A stretch of 64,000 nt of DNA from Streptococcus cristatus (lineage in GTDB: Bacteria; Bacillota; Bacilli; Lactobacillales; Streptococcaceae): NCBI RefSeq assembly GCF_003943515.1, contig NZ_RJPT01000008.1:29419-93418 (forward strand). The letters run 5' to 3'. The translations under genes were made by a program, and so were the position numbers. This document shows positions 53,664 through 62,243 of the stretch, in pieces. The notes under the pieces are model-generated. The model saw nothing but the letters and a program-made list of their open reading frames with translations. It was not told where the DNA came from and made no database searches. Position 1 is the first letter of the stretch; each line of letters begins with the position of its first letter.

Positions 53664-54089
53664 TTAGTCAACAACAGTGAATCCCATAGAACGAGCAGTA
53701 CCTTCGATCATACGCATTGCAGACTCAATGTTTGCTGCGTTCAAATCTGGCATCTTAGTTTCTGCAATTTCTTGTACTTGTGCACGAGTAACTGTAGCAA
53801 CTTTCGTTTTGTTAGGTGTACCTGATCCTTTTTCAACACCTGCAGCTTTTTTCAAAAGAACAGCAGCTGGTGGTGTCTTTGTAACGAAAGTAAATGATTT
53901 GTCTTCGTATACTGAGATAACAACTGGAATGATCATACCAGCTTGGTCAGCTGTACGAGCGTTGAACTCTTTTGTGAATCCCATGATGTTGATACCAGCT
54001 TGACCAAGAGCAGGTCCAACCGGTGGAGCTGGAGTAGCTTTACCAGCAGGGATTTGCAATTTTACAAGTTTTTCGACTTTTTTAGCCAT
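53664..54089 (-). CDS. rplK: 50S ribosomal protein L11
   Basis: 141 residues, standard length: the Pro-rich N-terminal [20 protein letters not shown] and a C-terminal rRNA-binding domain ending [10 protein letters not shown]. It forms the GTPase-associated centre and is needed for stringent-factor activation. First gene of rplK-rplA, with AAGGAGG before the ATG, a strong promoter, and an L1-type motif in its leader. Confidence 0.98.
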   Translation of the reverse strand: MAKKVEKLVKLQIPAGKATPAPPVGPALGQAGINIMGFTKEFNARTADQAGMIIPVVISVYEDKSFTFVTKTPPAAVLLKKAAGVEKGSGTPNKTKVATVTRAQVQEIAETKMPDLNAANIESAMRMIEGTARSMGFTVVD

Positions 54090-54126
54090 TTTTAAATCCT
54101 CCTTTGTGGTTTTGGCGGTAATTAGA

Positions 54127-54163
54127 GATTTTTACCTCCCACAAGTATGCTTTTTGCATACTT
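54127..54163 (-). promoter_or_regulatory. rplK leader: 5' hairpin and putative L1 site
   Basis: A perfect hairpin AAGTATGC-AAAAA-GCATACTT (54143-54163) begins at the expected 5' end of the transcript. It is followed by GTGGGAGGTAAAAATC (54127-54142), the same motif as before rplA. Confidence 0.55.
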
Positions 54164-54167
54164 TTCT

Positions 54168-54195
54168 ATTATACACTAATCTTTTCAAAATGCAA
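54168..54195 (-). promoter_or_regulatory. rplK-rplA promoter
   Basis: Minus-strand TTGCAT (54190-54195), 16-bp spacer, TATAAT (54168-54173). Confidence 0.8.
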
Positions 54196-54226
54196 GAAAA
54201 ATTCTTATATTTTCTCGTTTTTATGG

Positions 54227-54232
54227 TAAAAT
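54227..54232 (+). promoter_or_regulatory. extended -10 of the DUF3397 gene, leaderless configuration
   Basis: ATGGTAAAAT, then AGTTAC and the ATG at 54239. No ribosome binding site lies between. Confidence 0.6.
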
Positions 54233-54238
54233 AGTTAC

Positions 54239-54586
54239 ATGGTATTATTAAAAATTGCTTCTGTATTATTTATCTTTTTAACACTTATCTTATCGATTAT
54301 CGCGGTGAAGGTCTTCAGGCTAAGAAAATTTGGCTTGAATTTTGCAGATTTGGCTTTCCCTTTTTTTGCTATAGAGTTGTATATCATTTCAGATAAGGCC
54401 TTCTATCACAGTCTTTTACCCCACCTATTATTAGTATTGTCTGGCCTGTCTATCGGTATCACAGCTTATTTTCTCAGGAAAAAACGGACTTTCTACTATC
54501 CCAAGTTCTTTAAATTTTTCTGGCGGGCTGGTTTTATCTTGACCTTCTTTATGTACCTAGCCATGACCATCGCTCTCTTTTTATAA
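54239..54586 (+). CDS. DUF3397 family membrane protein
   Basis: 115 residues with four hydrophobic helices (about 3-22, 32-50, 58-75, 93-113) and the short basic loop FLRKKRTFYYPKFFKFFWR. Streptococcal and enterococcal DUF3397 proteins have this size and layout; function unknown. It is divergent from rplK. The only plausible start lacks a ribosome binding site, and an extended -10 box ends 6 nt upstream, so a leaderless mRNA is likely. Confidence 0.78.
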   Translation: MVLLKIASVLFIFLTLILSIIAVKVFRLRKFGLNFADLAFPFFAIELYIISDKAFYHSLLPHLLLVLSGLSIGITAYFLRKKRTFYYPKFFKFFWRAGFILTFFMYLAMTIALFL

Positions 54587-54598
54587 ATGTAAAACACA

Positions 54599-54632
54599 CC
54601 CCATCGGTCTGTACTGACCGATGGGGTTTTCG
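54599..54632 (+). terminator. terminator after the DUF3397 gene
   Basis: CCCCATCGGTC-TGTACT-GACCGATGGGG followed by TTTTC. Confidence 0.88.
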
Positions 54633-54680
54633 TATGCGGAACTTACAAGTCATGCTTTATATCTTCCGATTCTCTTTCTT

Positions 54681-55067
54681 TTATTCATGTATTTCTAAAG
54701 GCAGACCATCCGGATCAAAGAAGAAAGCCATCTTGCGGCCATCAAAGTCATCATAGCGCAGCTCGGTATGGGGAATCTCCAAACGATCAAATTCCGCTAG
54801 CGTTTCTTCAACATCTGTCACTCGGAAAGCCAGATGCCGCAACCCAGTATGCTCTGGTGCAGGCAGGGCTGGCCGCTTGGGAGCCGCTTCCTTGATGAAA
54901 ATTTCCAGTGTCAAATTCCCTTTGCGGACATTAAAGAGAATGTCCTGCTTGTCGGGCCGATGGTGCTCATCCAGCATGTCAAAGCCCAGCTTATCCACAT
55001 AAAAATCCTTAGTCTTGGCATAATCATGACCAATAATCGCAATATGGTGAATGCTATCCAGTTTCAT
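54681..55067 (-). CDS. VOC family protein, glyoxalase-I-like (GloA2/YaeR type)
   Basis: 128 residues, one VOC module pair: IHHIAIIGHDYAKTKDFYVDKLGF at the start (His ligand; FYVDKLGF), LTLEIF (Glu), GLRHLAFRV (His) and FFDPDGLPLEI (Glu). These match the metal sites of YaeR/GloA2-type proteins. It may act on methylglyoxal adducts or another small electrophile. I chose the ATG at 55067 because AAGGAAAA precedes it; an in-frame start at 55133 lies within the ftsK terminator. Confidence 0.87.
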   Translation of the reverse strand: MKLDSIHHIAIIGHDYAKTKDFYVDKLGFDMLDEHHRPDKQDILFNVRKGNLTLEIFIKEAAPKRPALPAPEHTGLRHLAFRVTDVEETLAEFDRLEIPHTELRYDDFDGRKMAFFFDPDGLPLEIHE

Positions 55068-55096
55068 AGCTTTTTTCCTTTCATTCTTCAGTAGAG

Positions 55097-55126
55097 AAAA
55101 TCTGCCGGCTAACTGCTGGCAGATTT
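55097..55126 (-). terminator. terminator of ftsK
   Basis: AAATCTGCC/GGCAGATTT with an 11-base loop that has further pairing, then TCTC. Confidence 0.68.
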
Positions 55127-55172
55127 GTATCACAGGATATTATTCTTGTTGACCAACTGCTCAGGAAAATGT

Positions 55173-57470
55173 TTAATTCGTCTGCAAAACCTTTCTCGGC
55201 TTCGTTCCTTCGGCTGGTCCGATAACGCCTGCTGCTTCCAGTTCTTCCATAAGACGGGTGGCGCGGTTAAAGCCGACAGAGAGTCTCCGCTGGATCATCG
55301 AAGCGCTGGCTTTCTGTGTCTCAATGACCAAGGCCTTAGCTTCCTCAAAGAGAGGATCGCCTTCATCGTCGCCTCCGCCAGCATCCAAATCACTTTCAGA
55401 GACTTCGCCAGGATCAAAATTATCATCATAGTCAGCTTCAGCTTGATTCTTGACAAAAGCTACGATTCGCTCCACATCTTCATCTGAGATGAAGGAGCCC
55501 TGCAAACGAACTGGATGGTTTTCATCAATCGGCTTAAAGAGCATGTCTCCTCTACCCAAGAGCTTTTCTGCTCCATTTTCATCCAGAATGGTCCGACTGT
55601 CTGTCCCGCTGGACACAGCAAAGGCAATCCGAGAGGGTACATTGGCCTTAATCAAGCCCGAGATAACATCTACAGATGGCCGCTGGGTAGCCAGAATCAT
55701 GTGAATCCCAGCCGCACGCGCTTTTTGTCCCAAACGAATAATAGCGTCTTCCACTTCCTTGCTGGCCACCATCATAAGGTCTGCCAGCTCGTCCACGATG
55801 ACGACGATTAGAGGCAAGGGAATCTGCTTATATTCTGACTGAGCATTGTACTCAGCTACTTTAGCATTGTAGCCGGCAATATTACGGGCACCGACCTTGG
55901 AGAAGAGTTCATAGCGGTTTTCCATCTCGTCTACAACCTTCTGGAGGGCGCGGCTGGCCTTGCGAGGATTGGTTACGACTGGGATAAGCAAGTGGGGAAT
56001 GTCATTATAAACGGACAGCTCCACCATCTTAGGATCCACCATCATAAACTTGACTTCATCCGGTCTGGCCTTCATGAGAATGCTGGCAATAATACCGTTG
56101 ACGGCCACAGATTTTCCAGAACCAGTAGAGCCCGCTATCAAGAGATGGGGCATCTTAGCCAAGTCAAAGGAGCGGACAGAGCCGTTGACGGCCTTACCTA
56201 GCGGAATTTCTAAGAGCTTGCTGGCATCCGTCTTGGACTGATCCCAGAGTTCTCGGAAGGTCACGGTCGCAACTTCAGAGTTGGGTACTTCGATACCGAC
56301 AAGAGACTTTCCGGGAATTGGTGCCTCAATTCGCACATCCTTAGCAGCTAGGGCAAGAGCCAAGTCATCCGCCAGATTGGAGATCCGATTGACCCGAACG
56401 CCGACAGCTGGCTTAACCTCGTACTTGGTGACAGAAGGCCCGATTTCAGCACGCTCAACAGTAACCTTAATCCCAAAACTAGCAAATGTTTCTTCTAAAA
56501 TCTTGATATTCTCTCGGACAATCCTCTTTTCTTTGGACTGATTTTTAGGCTTATCAGGCGCAAAGAGATTGATAGTGGGTAATTTATAGTCTAGACTTTC
56601 TTTGGTCGTAAAATCTACCTCTACGTCCGCCTCTGCTTCTTCTATTTCCTCTTCTCGGCCAAAGTCTAGCGGCTCATGAGGATTATAGTCTCCCTCTTCA
56701 GCATAGTCCGCCTCGTCAAAGTCCATAGGCGAATCGGACAAGTTCTCGTCATCTAAAATCTCTCCCGTTTCAGGATCCACTTCAGCTTCTGCCTGCTCTA
56801 CCTCAATGGCTTGCATAGCTGCCTGTGCAGCTTTCTCCTCCTGCTCAAGGAATCGGAGCTGACGTTTTTCTTCCTCTTTTTCCCTCCAGTTTTGGAAAGC
56901 CACACTAAATTTCTCAGCAAGATCATAAAGCGACCATGGACTCATGAGCAGGGCCCCCAGCAAAATCAGGAGCAACCCGATAAAATAAGAGCCGATATTT
57001 GAAAAAAGAAAAGAAATCGGAGCATAAAGAGCCGCCCCAATCAGCCCCCCACCAGCAAATGAGGTCACTTTAAAGGCCATCAAATCTGTCAGGACTCGCG
57101 TAAGCGTCGTGGATAAAACCTGCCCTTTCAAATGCAAAACATGAACAAAATAGGCTTGAAAAATTAAGCTGAGTCCTAAGAAAAAGCTGATAAAGCCCGA
57201 AATCTTCCCCTCATGTTTGTGCAGCCACTTAAAGAAAAAGAGATAAAACAAGGCAGCTAGAATCGCCACATAAGCCATACTCCCTACCAGAACCCGAATT
57301 AAATTATAAATGGTGACTCCAAATGCCCCCAGCTTCAAGGCAGCAAACAACAAAGCGATAGCCAAAACAAAGGTGACTATCATCCGTCGAATCGCTTTCT
57401 GTCTTTCTAATTCCGCTTTTGTCGGCCGTCTCGTAGTCCGACTGTTTTTTGTATTTTTCTTATTTGCCAT
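55173..57470 (-). CDS. ftsK: DNA translocase FtsK/SpoIIIE
   Basis: 765 residues from the ATG at 57470 ([15 protein letters not shown]). Four N-terminal membrane helices (about 30-175), an acidic Glu-rich linker (about 190-300), the alpha/beta RecA-like motor with Walker [10 protein letters not shown] and Walker [13 protein letters not shown], and a C-terminal gamma winged helix ([16 protein letters not shown] onward) that reads KOPS-type sites. It clears the chromosome terminus from the closing septum. No ribosome binding site is seen; TATAAT ends 7 nt before the ATG. An earlier in-frame ATG at 57479 lies inside that -10 box. Confidence 0.94.
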   Translation of the reverse strand: MANKKNTKNSRTTRRPTKAELERQKAIRRMIVTFVLAIALLFAALKLGAFGVTIYNLIRVLVGSMAYVAILAALFYLFFFKWLHKHEGKISGFISFFLGLSLIFQAYFVHVLHLKGQVLSTTLTRVLTDLMAFKVTSFAGGGLIGAALYAPISFLFSNIGSYFIGLLLILLGALLMSPWSLYDLAEKFSVAFQNWREKEEEKRQLRFLEQEEKAAQAAMQAIEVEQAEAEVDPETGEILDDENLSDSPMDFDEADYAEEGDYNPHEPLDFGREEEIEEAEADVEVDFTTKESLDYKLPTINLFAPDKPKNQSKEKRIVRENIKILEETFASFGIKVTVERAEIGPSVTKYEVKPAVGVRVNRISNLADDLALALAAKDVRIEAPIPGKSLVGIEVPNSEVATVTFRELWDQSKTDASKLLEIPLGKAVNGSVRSFDLAKMPHLLIAGSTGSGKSVAVNGIIASILMKARPDEVKFMMVDPKMVELSVYNDIPHLLIPVVTNPRKASRALQKVVDEMENRYELFSKVGARNIAGYNAKVAEYNAQSEYKQIPLPLIVVIVDELADLMMVASKEVEDAIIRLGQKARAAGIHMILATQRPSVDVISGLIKANVPSRIAFAVSSGTDSRTILDENGAEKLLGRGDMLFKPIDENHPVRLQGSFISDEDVERIVAFVKNQAEADYDDNFDPGEVSESDLDAGGGDDEGDPLFEEAKALVIETQKASASMIQRRLSVGFNRATRLMEELEAAGVIGPAEGTKPRKVLQTN

Positions 57471-57477
57471 AACTTTC

Positions 57478-57483
57478 ATTATA
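57478..57483 (-). promoter_or_regulatory. ftsK extended -10, leaderless configuration
   Basis: Minus-strand ATGGTATAAT followed by GAAAGTT and the ATG. The predicted start of transcription coincides with the start codon. Confidence 0.65.
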
Positions 57484-57508
57484 CCATATTTTAAGATCTT
57501 CTAAACAG

Positions 57509-57538
57509 AAAACTAGCTGCCTTTTGCAACTAGTTTCT
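57509..57538 (-). terminator. terminator of the PspC mini-protein gene
   Basis: AAACTAGTTGC pairs with GCAGCTAGTTT (one G-U pair), then TCTG. Weak T-tract. Confidence 0.65.
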
Positions 57539-57541
57539 ACT

Positions 57542-57724
57542 TTATTCTTCTGGCAAAATCAACCAAAAAATGAGGTAGGGAAGAAGTCCAATCCCATAAG
57601 CGAAAAAGGAGACTCCCCAGATGACACGAATGATAACCGGATCTATATTAAAATACCGAGCTAGGCCAGAGCAAACTCCAGCAATGATTTTATCGTCAGC
57701 ACTTCTTGTTAAACGTCTTGCCAT
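57542..57724 (-). CDS. PspC domain mini-protein
   Basis: 60 residues from the ATG at 57724 (MARRLTRSADDKIIAGVCSG), with GAAGGGAG upstream. It has GVCSGLARYFNIDPVIIRVIW and a membrane helix (VSFFAYGIGLLPYLIFWLIL), then ends. This is the minimal PspC module seen in envelope-stress loci. It has no adjacent LiaFSR or Psp genes. Paralogous in domain type to the protein at 30.05 kb. Confidence 0.85.
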   Translation of the reverse strand: MARRLTRSADDKIIAGVCSGLARYFNIDPVIIRVIWGVSFFAYGIGLLPYLIFWLILPEE

Positions 57725-57789
57725 AATTAAACTCCCTTCAAACGAATGATAAATTTTGTCAAACAAAACCAATAATTCTCATCTTATTT

Positions 57790-58095
57790 TACCATAATTT
57801 TCGAAAGTTTATCATCGTCCTCAAATTTTCCACCTTTTCTTCACTCGAGAAAAGTTTCTGGATACACCCTAGTATAAAACGCGAGAGCGGACCAACCAAG
57901 AGAAAGTTGAGGGAAACAGCCATTACAAGATTTGTTCCCCAAGTTCCCAAATAGCGTTCCACTAACAAGGATACGCCCTAATATTTTGCCAGCTCTTATG
58001 ATGAACGAAGGACCAGTTCTTTGACCAATGTTTCTACTAAAAAAGCCGTTATAAAAGCAGATGAACAATATAGCTTCCTTAAAATTTATAGGCAC
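57790..58095 (-). pseudogene. decayed DUF2798 membrane protein gene
   Basis: It begins MPINFKEAILF, the usual DUF2798 start, then the homology changes frame: AFLVETLVKELVLRS and later GTNLVMAVSLNFLLVGPLSRFILG lie in another frame with two in-frame stops between. The family has two similar membrane repeats (ending in FVE.LAKK and VGPL.RF), and remnants of both are recognisable. The 84-codon open frame covering part of it is therefore a relic. The start of the PspC mini-gene promoter lies at its 3' end. Confidence 0.7.
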
Positions 58096-58248
58096 ACGTG
58101 CTCCATTTCTGATGTATAACGTTCATCCTAACTTATATATTTTTCTAGTAAGCAGAAATTTCAAGAAAAAGTTTTTATAGCTCAGATTGGTAATCTTTAG
58201 CTATTTTTGCTAGACTATTTAGAAGAAAATATCGGAAAGGAGAATAGT

Positions 58249-58668
58249 ATGCGAGCAGGTGTGATTGTCTACAATCCTTTCTTGGACAAGATTTTGCTCA
58301 TTCACCGATGGAAGAATGGGCAAGAGTATTTCGTGATTCCCGGTGGAACTATCGAACTTGGAGAAGGGCCTTTAGAAGCTGCCTTACGGGAAATGAAAGA
58401 AGAAGTCAATCTTAGCTTTTCTGCTGACCAGCTGCACACAGCTTTTTCCTTTAACAATCAGGGAAAAGAGGAGTATTATTTCTACACCAGTCTAAGTACG
58501 GCTGAGACTCCCCTCATGCAGGGCGAGGAAGCCCAGCGCAGTAGTCTCCAAAACATTTACCAGCCCGAATGGGTCAGCTTGCAAGAACTTTACAACCACA
58601 ATCTACGTCCAGAAAGCCTTAAATCGCTACTCTTGGAATTTCTGACGCAGGAAAGTTTGAAAAACTAA
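58249..58668 (+). CDS. NUDIX hydrolase
   Basis: 139 residues from the ATG at 58249, with GGAAAGGAG upstream; an earlier in-frame start at 58207 lacks such a site. The NUDIX box is GGTIELGEGPLEAALREMKEEVNL in two parts (GGTIELGEGPLEAAL, REMKEEVNL); the usual final Gly-hydrophobic is Asn-Leu. Substrate unknown. It may be co-transcribed with the cyclophilin gene 55 bp downstream. Confidence 0.86.
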   Translation: MRAGVIVYNPFLDKILLIHRWKNGQEYFVIPGGTIELGEGPLEAALREMKEEVNLSFSADQLHTAFSFNNQGKEEYYFYTSLSTAETPLMQGEEAQRSSLQNIYQPEWVSLQELYNHNLRPESLKSLLLEFLTQESLKN

Positions 58669-58723
58669 AGCACTTATAGTAAAATAGCAATAGTTCATAA
58701 ACTTACGCATAGAAAGGTTATTT

Positions 58724-59518
58724 ATGAAAAAAATCATTCTTTTTAGTCTTTTATCTGCACTTGCTCTGACAGGCTGCTCCACTAAAGAAGATTCTACTAC
58801 CAAGTCCTCCAGTGCTCCTAAGCAGTCTTCAGCTACCGATACCAGTTCTGAGGCAGCTGAAGCTCAAAAACTCCGTGAACAGTACAAGGATGCCATGACC
58901 AATGAAAATGCCAACTTCCCACAATTATCTACAGAAGTTGCCGAAGATGAGGCTGAAGTCAAGATCATCACAACACAAGGAGACATTCGCCTCAAGCTGT
59001 TTCCTAAATACGCTCCTTTAGCTGTCGAAAATTTTCTGACACATGCAAAGGAAGGCTATTATAACGGTGTGATTTTCCACCGCGTTATCAATGATTTCAT
59101 GATTCAGACAGGCGATCCTAAAGGAGATGGCACAGGTGGCGAATCCATTTGGAAAGGCAAGAATGAGTCTATTGACTCAGGAAATGGCTTCAAGAATGAA
59201 TATTCTCCTTACCTCTATAACTTGCGCGGTGCACTAGCCATGGCCAATGCTGGAAAAGACACCAACGGCAGTCAATTTTTCATCAACCAAAGCAAGAAAG
59301 ACTTATCCAAACAATTACCGACCGACACCTTCCCAGCTAAAATCATTGAAGCTTACAAGAACGGCGGAAATCCAAGCCTTGACGGCGGCTATACCGTCTT
59401 TGGTCAAGTCATTGAAGGCATGGACGTGGTAGACAAAATTGCTGCCACAGAAACTGGCGATAAAGATAAACCCAAAACAGATATTAAAATCGAAAAGATT
59501 GAAATTATAAAAGAATAG
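58724..59518 (+). CDS. cyclophilin-type peptidyl-prolyl isomerase lipoprotein
   Basis: 264 residues. The lipobox LTGC gives Cys18, followed by a Ser/Thr-rich linker. The cyclophilin domain from about residue 80 has VIFHRVINDFMIQTGDPKGDGTGG (catalytic Arg in FHRVI; GDPKGDGTGG), GALAMANAGKDTNGSQFFI and GYTVFGQVIEGMDVV. This is the streptococcal surface cyclophilin (SlrA-like), which assists folding of exported proteins outside the membrane. GAAAGG precedes the ATG. It ends at a strong terminator. Confidence 0.92.
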   Translation: MKKIILFSLLSALALTGCSTKEDSTTKSSSAPKQSSATDTSSEAAEAQKLREQYKDAMTNENANFPQLSTEVAEDEAEVKIITTQGDIRLKLFPKYAPLAVENFLTHAKEGYYNGVIFHRVINDFMIQTGDPKGDGTGGESIWKGKNESIDSGNGFKNEYSPYLYNLRGALAMANAGKDTNGSQFFINQSKKDLSKQLPTDTFPAKIIEAYKNGGNPSLDGGYTVFGQVIEGMDVVDKIAATETGDKDKPKTDIKIEKIEIIKE

Positions 59519-59576
59519 GAAAAAGTCAACTCGAGCTCTGCTCATCTTATGAGTTAGGTCTTAGTGTCAACAAAAC

Positions 59577-59613
59577 AAAAAACCAGTCCCCAAAAAACGA
59601 GGACTGGTTTTAC
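59577..59613 (+). terminator. terminator of the cyclophilin gene
   Basis: AAACCAGTCC/GGACTGGTTT with an 11-base loop, then TACT. Confidence 0.8.
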
Positions 59614-59717
59614 TATGCATTTTTCTAATCATCCAGCATCTCAACTCCACTTTTAAAGTGAGATATGTAGCTTCTAACTTTTGAGAATAAGGTAGATGCT
59701 GAGTCTGCAATTAGATT

Positions 59718-60500
59718 TTACTGGACATAATTACCACCTGTAAAATGATAATACTCTTCCAGTGTGAGACCAGATTCGGAAATTTCCTTGGCCTCTTTTC
59801 CTACATAGCGTAGATGCCAACTTTCAGGCACATAGCCAGTAGACCCCTCCTTGCCAACAGGATAGCGTACTACAAAACCATATTTATAGGCATTGTCCAA
59901 GAGCCACTGACTAGCTCCCGCTTCTTCAACCAGATTGCCGCTACTATCAATCAGATCAAATGCTAAACCAGTTTGGTGCTCGCTGTAGCCTGGTCTTGCC
60001 GAATAACGATCAGCCGCAGCTTGTCCATCTCGATTCACATAACTTTGATAAAGGCCGACCTGAGTTTGATAGCTACGAAAACCGCTATATTGGTTGCTGA
60101 TAGGATAACCTTTGGACTGCATATCTGCGATTAACTTAAGTAGTTCTGCTTTAGCAGTCGGATCCTCACCTGGATTGTAATCAGCTGATAATGGATAGTG
60201 TTTATTGGCGATGACTATTTCGTCATATTTCCCTTGAACGCTATAATAGCTGCCATTGTAAGAAACATTTTTATCAACAGTTACGTCCTGTTTCTGCTCC
60301 TTCTTAGACTCCGTGCCATCCGATTCACTCCTTGTATCTTGACTAGATGACCGGTCTTTTTCAGCCTCTTTTTTTTCAACAGATACCTTTGAGCTACTTG
60401 CCTGCTTGTTTGTATTACTTTCAGTCTTGTCTTTAGCTGCTGAGCAAGCACTTAAAAGCAAGACTGACATTGCTAGAAAAATAAGTTTATTATATTTCAT
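59718..60500 (-). CDS. LdcB/VanY-type D-alanyl-D-alanine (LD-) carboxypeptidase lipoprotein
   Basis: 260 residues. The lipobox LSAC gives Cys19, followed by a Lys/Ser-rich linker (20-75). The VanY-fold zinc site is SEHQTGLAFDLID (His and Asp) plus ESWHLRYVG (Glu and His), with GFRSYQTQ before it. LdcB in streptococci trims tetrapeptide stems outside the membrane. It follows the TcaA-like gene by 9 bp, which may supply its ribosome binding site. Last gene of a three-gene envelope operon. Confidence 0.9.
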   Translation of the reverse strand: MKYNKLIFLAMSVLLLSACSAAKDKTESNTNKQASSSKVSVEKKEAEKDRSSSQDTRSESDGTESKKEQKQDVTVDKNVSYNGSYYSVQGKYDEIVIANKHYPLSADYNPGEDPTAKAELLKLIADMQSKGYPISNQYSGFRSYQTQVGLYQSYVNRDGQAAADRYSARPGYSEHQTGLAFDLIDSSGNLVEEAGASQWLLDNAYKYGFVVRYPVGKEGSTGYVPESWHLRYVGKEAKEISESGLTLEEYYHFTGGNYVQ

Positions 60501-60509
60501 TGTATTCCA

Positions 60510-62225
60510 CTAACTTTCTGAAACTTCAATATTGTAGATTGCAAAGGAATTTCCGGTCGGCTTCAAATAGTAAGTTTTATTTTTTCTATTGACACTATTT
60601 GGAGTACTATCAATATAGTGAACTGTATAGTCTTCATAAGTCGTCACAATATAGGAGCCGTTCTCCTCTCTCACTTCACGGATATCCAAAGCTCCTGGAT
60701 CGTAATAATCAATTTTCGCCTTCTTGACACCACCACCTGTAGTCCACTCAACCATCTCTTTGTATGATGGACTAGAAGTGTCATAATATTGAGCATAATA
60801 ATTAGAACGATTAGAGACCGATCTGAAAACAGCCGTGCGATATTCGCTAAGGAAATTAGTGATTTTTGCCTTGTTAGCTTCTACCTTTTTAGCTTCTTCG
60901 TCCTTTTCTTTGATCTTATCAGTCACTTCTTTAGGTAAAGATAAAGCAACATCAAGCGTGTCTCCTTTGACAACAATACTTTCCTTGTTGGTTACAAAAG
61001 TGTTATCAGCAACAACAAACTTAGCATAAACTTCCAGTTCTTGATGTGGTACAACTTGAATATCTGTTTCCAAGCTACTACCAATTTCCTTGCCATTTAC
61101 AACAATTTTAAGGTCTGTTGCATTTGAAGCTTCTGCTGGCATAGTAACCTTCAATCGTTTCTTTTCAGACTTAAGATCCAATTTAATTTCATTATTCTTA
61201 GCAGTGGCTAAATCAAGCTGAATCTTACTCTCAATCTCTCCAACTTCCGTCTTCCCTTTCAGGGTAAATTCCTGCTTGATAAAATGATATTTGCCAATAT
61301 TCGTCTCAGCATTCTTACTCAAAGGAAGGCTTTTCTTATCTCCTGCTTTGATGCTCGCATTATCTAAGTTCGTATTAACCTTCACCTCTACTGGATAGGC
61401 TACTATTTGATATTCCTGAAAAATCCCAAATTTCTTGCTTTTTTCAGTTACACCTAAAAGTTTATTCTGATTGTCATCAATATAGGCTGATTTTCCCTTT
61501 GACTTAGCAATGTTGTCCAACTCGGTCTCAATATTGATTTCTTGACTCTCTAAGTGCTCGACTAAAGTCCTCGCATCTGCACGTGTCCACTTATCTGAGC
61601 TAGAAGAGAGCAGGTCTGCGATTCCATCATAATCCTTTTTAGTAACCGCTTTTGCAAAATCATCCGTAACAACTTTAACACCTGTCACCGAGCTCAAATA
61701 AAGAAAGGCTGCCAACAAAACAAAAAGTAGAATAAGAGGAAAAGCAATCATCACGGCCTTCTTCTTCGACCTTCTTTTTTGTATTGGTTTTTGAGGAAAT
61801 TCCGATTCCAGTAACTCAGAGCGAATAGGCAAATTAGCAAAACCTTGATTTCGTGCTTCTAAAAATTCCTCTTTAGTCGGCTTTCTACCAATATTCGTCT
61901 CGAAAGCTTGCAGCCAATTCTCCCGTTGCTCTTGGTATTGATCCGATTCTGAAATCTCTTGCTTTTCTTCTTTAGGAGAATCCTCAACAAATTCTTCTTT
62001 GAGAAACTCTAGGGCTGGCTCCTCTTGTCCAGAATCTTCTTCCTGAGTTAGTGAAGCTTGCTTCTCTTCAGATACCCCATTGTTATATTGTCCTGCAGGA
62101 GCCGCAATAGAAATAATCTTCTTGGGATCAAAATCAGAACGTTTTCCTTCTAAAAACTCATCTGCGGTTGGCTTTCTGCCAATCACTTGCTCAAAAAGCT
62201 CAACCCATTTTTCTTTCGTTGCCAT
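60510..62225 (-). CDS. TcaA-like membrane protein with duplicated N-terminal GRxPT motif
   Basis: 571 residues. Two copies of a short motif (W-x3-FE-x3-GRKPT-x2-EFLE) occupy residues 7-26 and 104-123, separated by a Glu-rich linker. A basic stop (KRRSKKK) and a membrane helix (158-179) follow. The extracellular part has repeated beta domains (about 180-450) and a C-terminal NTF2-like domain (about 455-571, with YYDTSSPSYKEMV). The outer part resembles TcaA/YvbJ, but those usually start with a zinc ribbon; here the GRxPT motif takes its place. AGGTGA precedes the ATG. Confidence 0.76.
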   Translation of the reverse strand: MATKEKWVELFEQVIGRKPTADEFLEGKRSDFDPKKIISIAAPAGQYNNGVSEEKQASLTQEEDSGQEEPALEFLKEEFVEDSPKEEKQEISESDQYQEQRENWLQAFETNIGRKPTKEEFLEARNQGFANLPIRSELLESEFPQKPIQKRRSKKKAVMIAFPLILLFVLLAAFLYLSSVTGVKVVTDDFAKAVTKKDYDGIADLLSSSSDKWTRADARTLVEHLESQEINIETELDNIAKSKGKSAYIDDNQNKLLGVTEKSKKFGIFQEYQIVAYPVEVKVNTNLDNASIKAGDKKSLPLSKNAETNIGKYHFIKQEFTLKGKTEVGEIESKIQLDLATAKNNEIKLDLKSEKKRLKVTMPAEASNATDLKIVVNGKEIGSSLETDIQVVPHQELEVYAKFVVADNTFVTNKESIVVKGDTLDVALSLPKEVTDKIKEKDEEAKKVEANKAKITNFLSEYRTAVFRSVSNRSNYYAQYYDTSSPSYKEMVEWTTGGGVKKAKIDYYDPGALDIREVREENGSYIVTTYEDYTVHYIDSTPNSVNRKNKTYYLKPTGNSFAIYNIEVSES

Positions 62226-62243
62226 AAATCACCTCCAAGAACC

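Noticed and set aside
54681..55133. Longer start for the glyoxalase-like protein at 55133
   Set aside because: The extension lies inside the ftsK terminator hairpin; the ATG at 55067 has a good ribosome binding site.
57841..58095. 84-residue open frame as an intact small membrane protein
   Set aside because: DUF2798 homology switches frame within and beyond it, so it is a relic.
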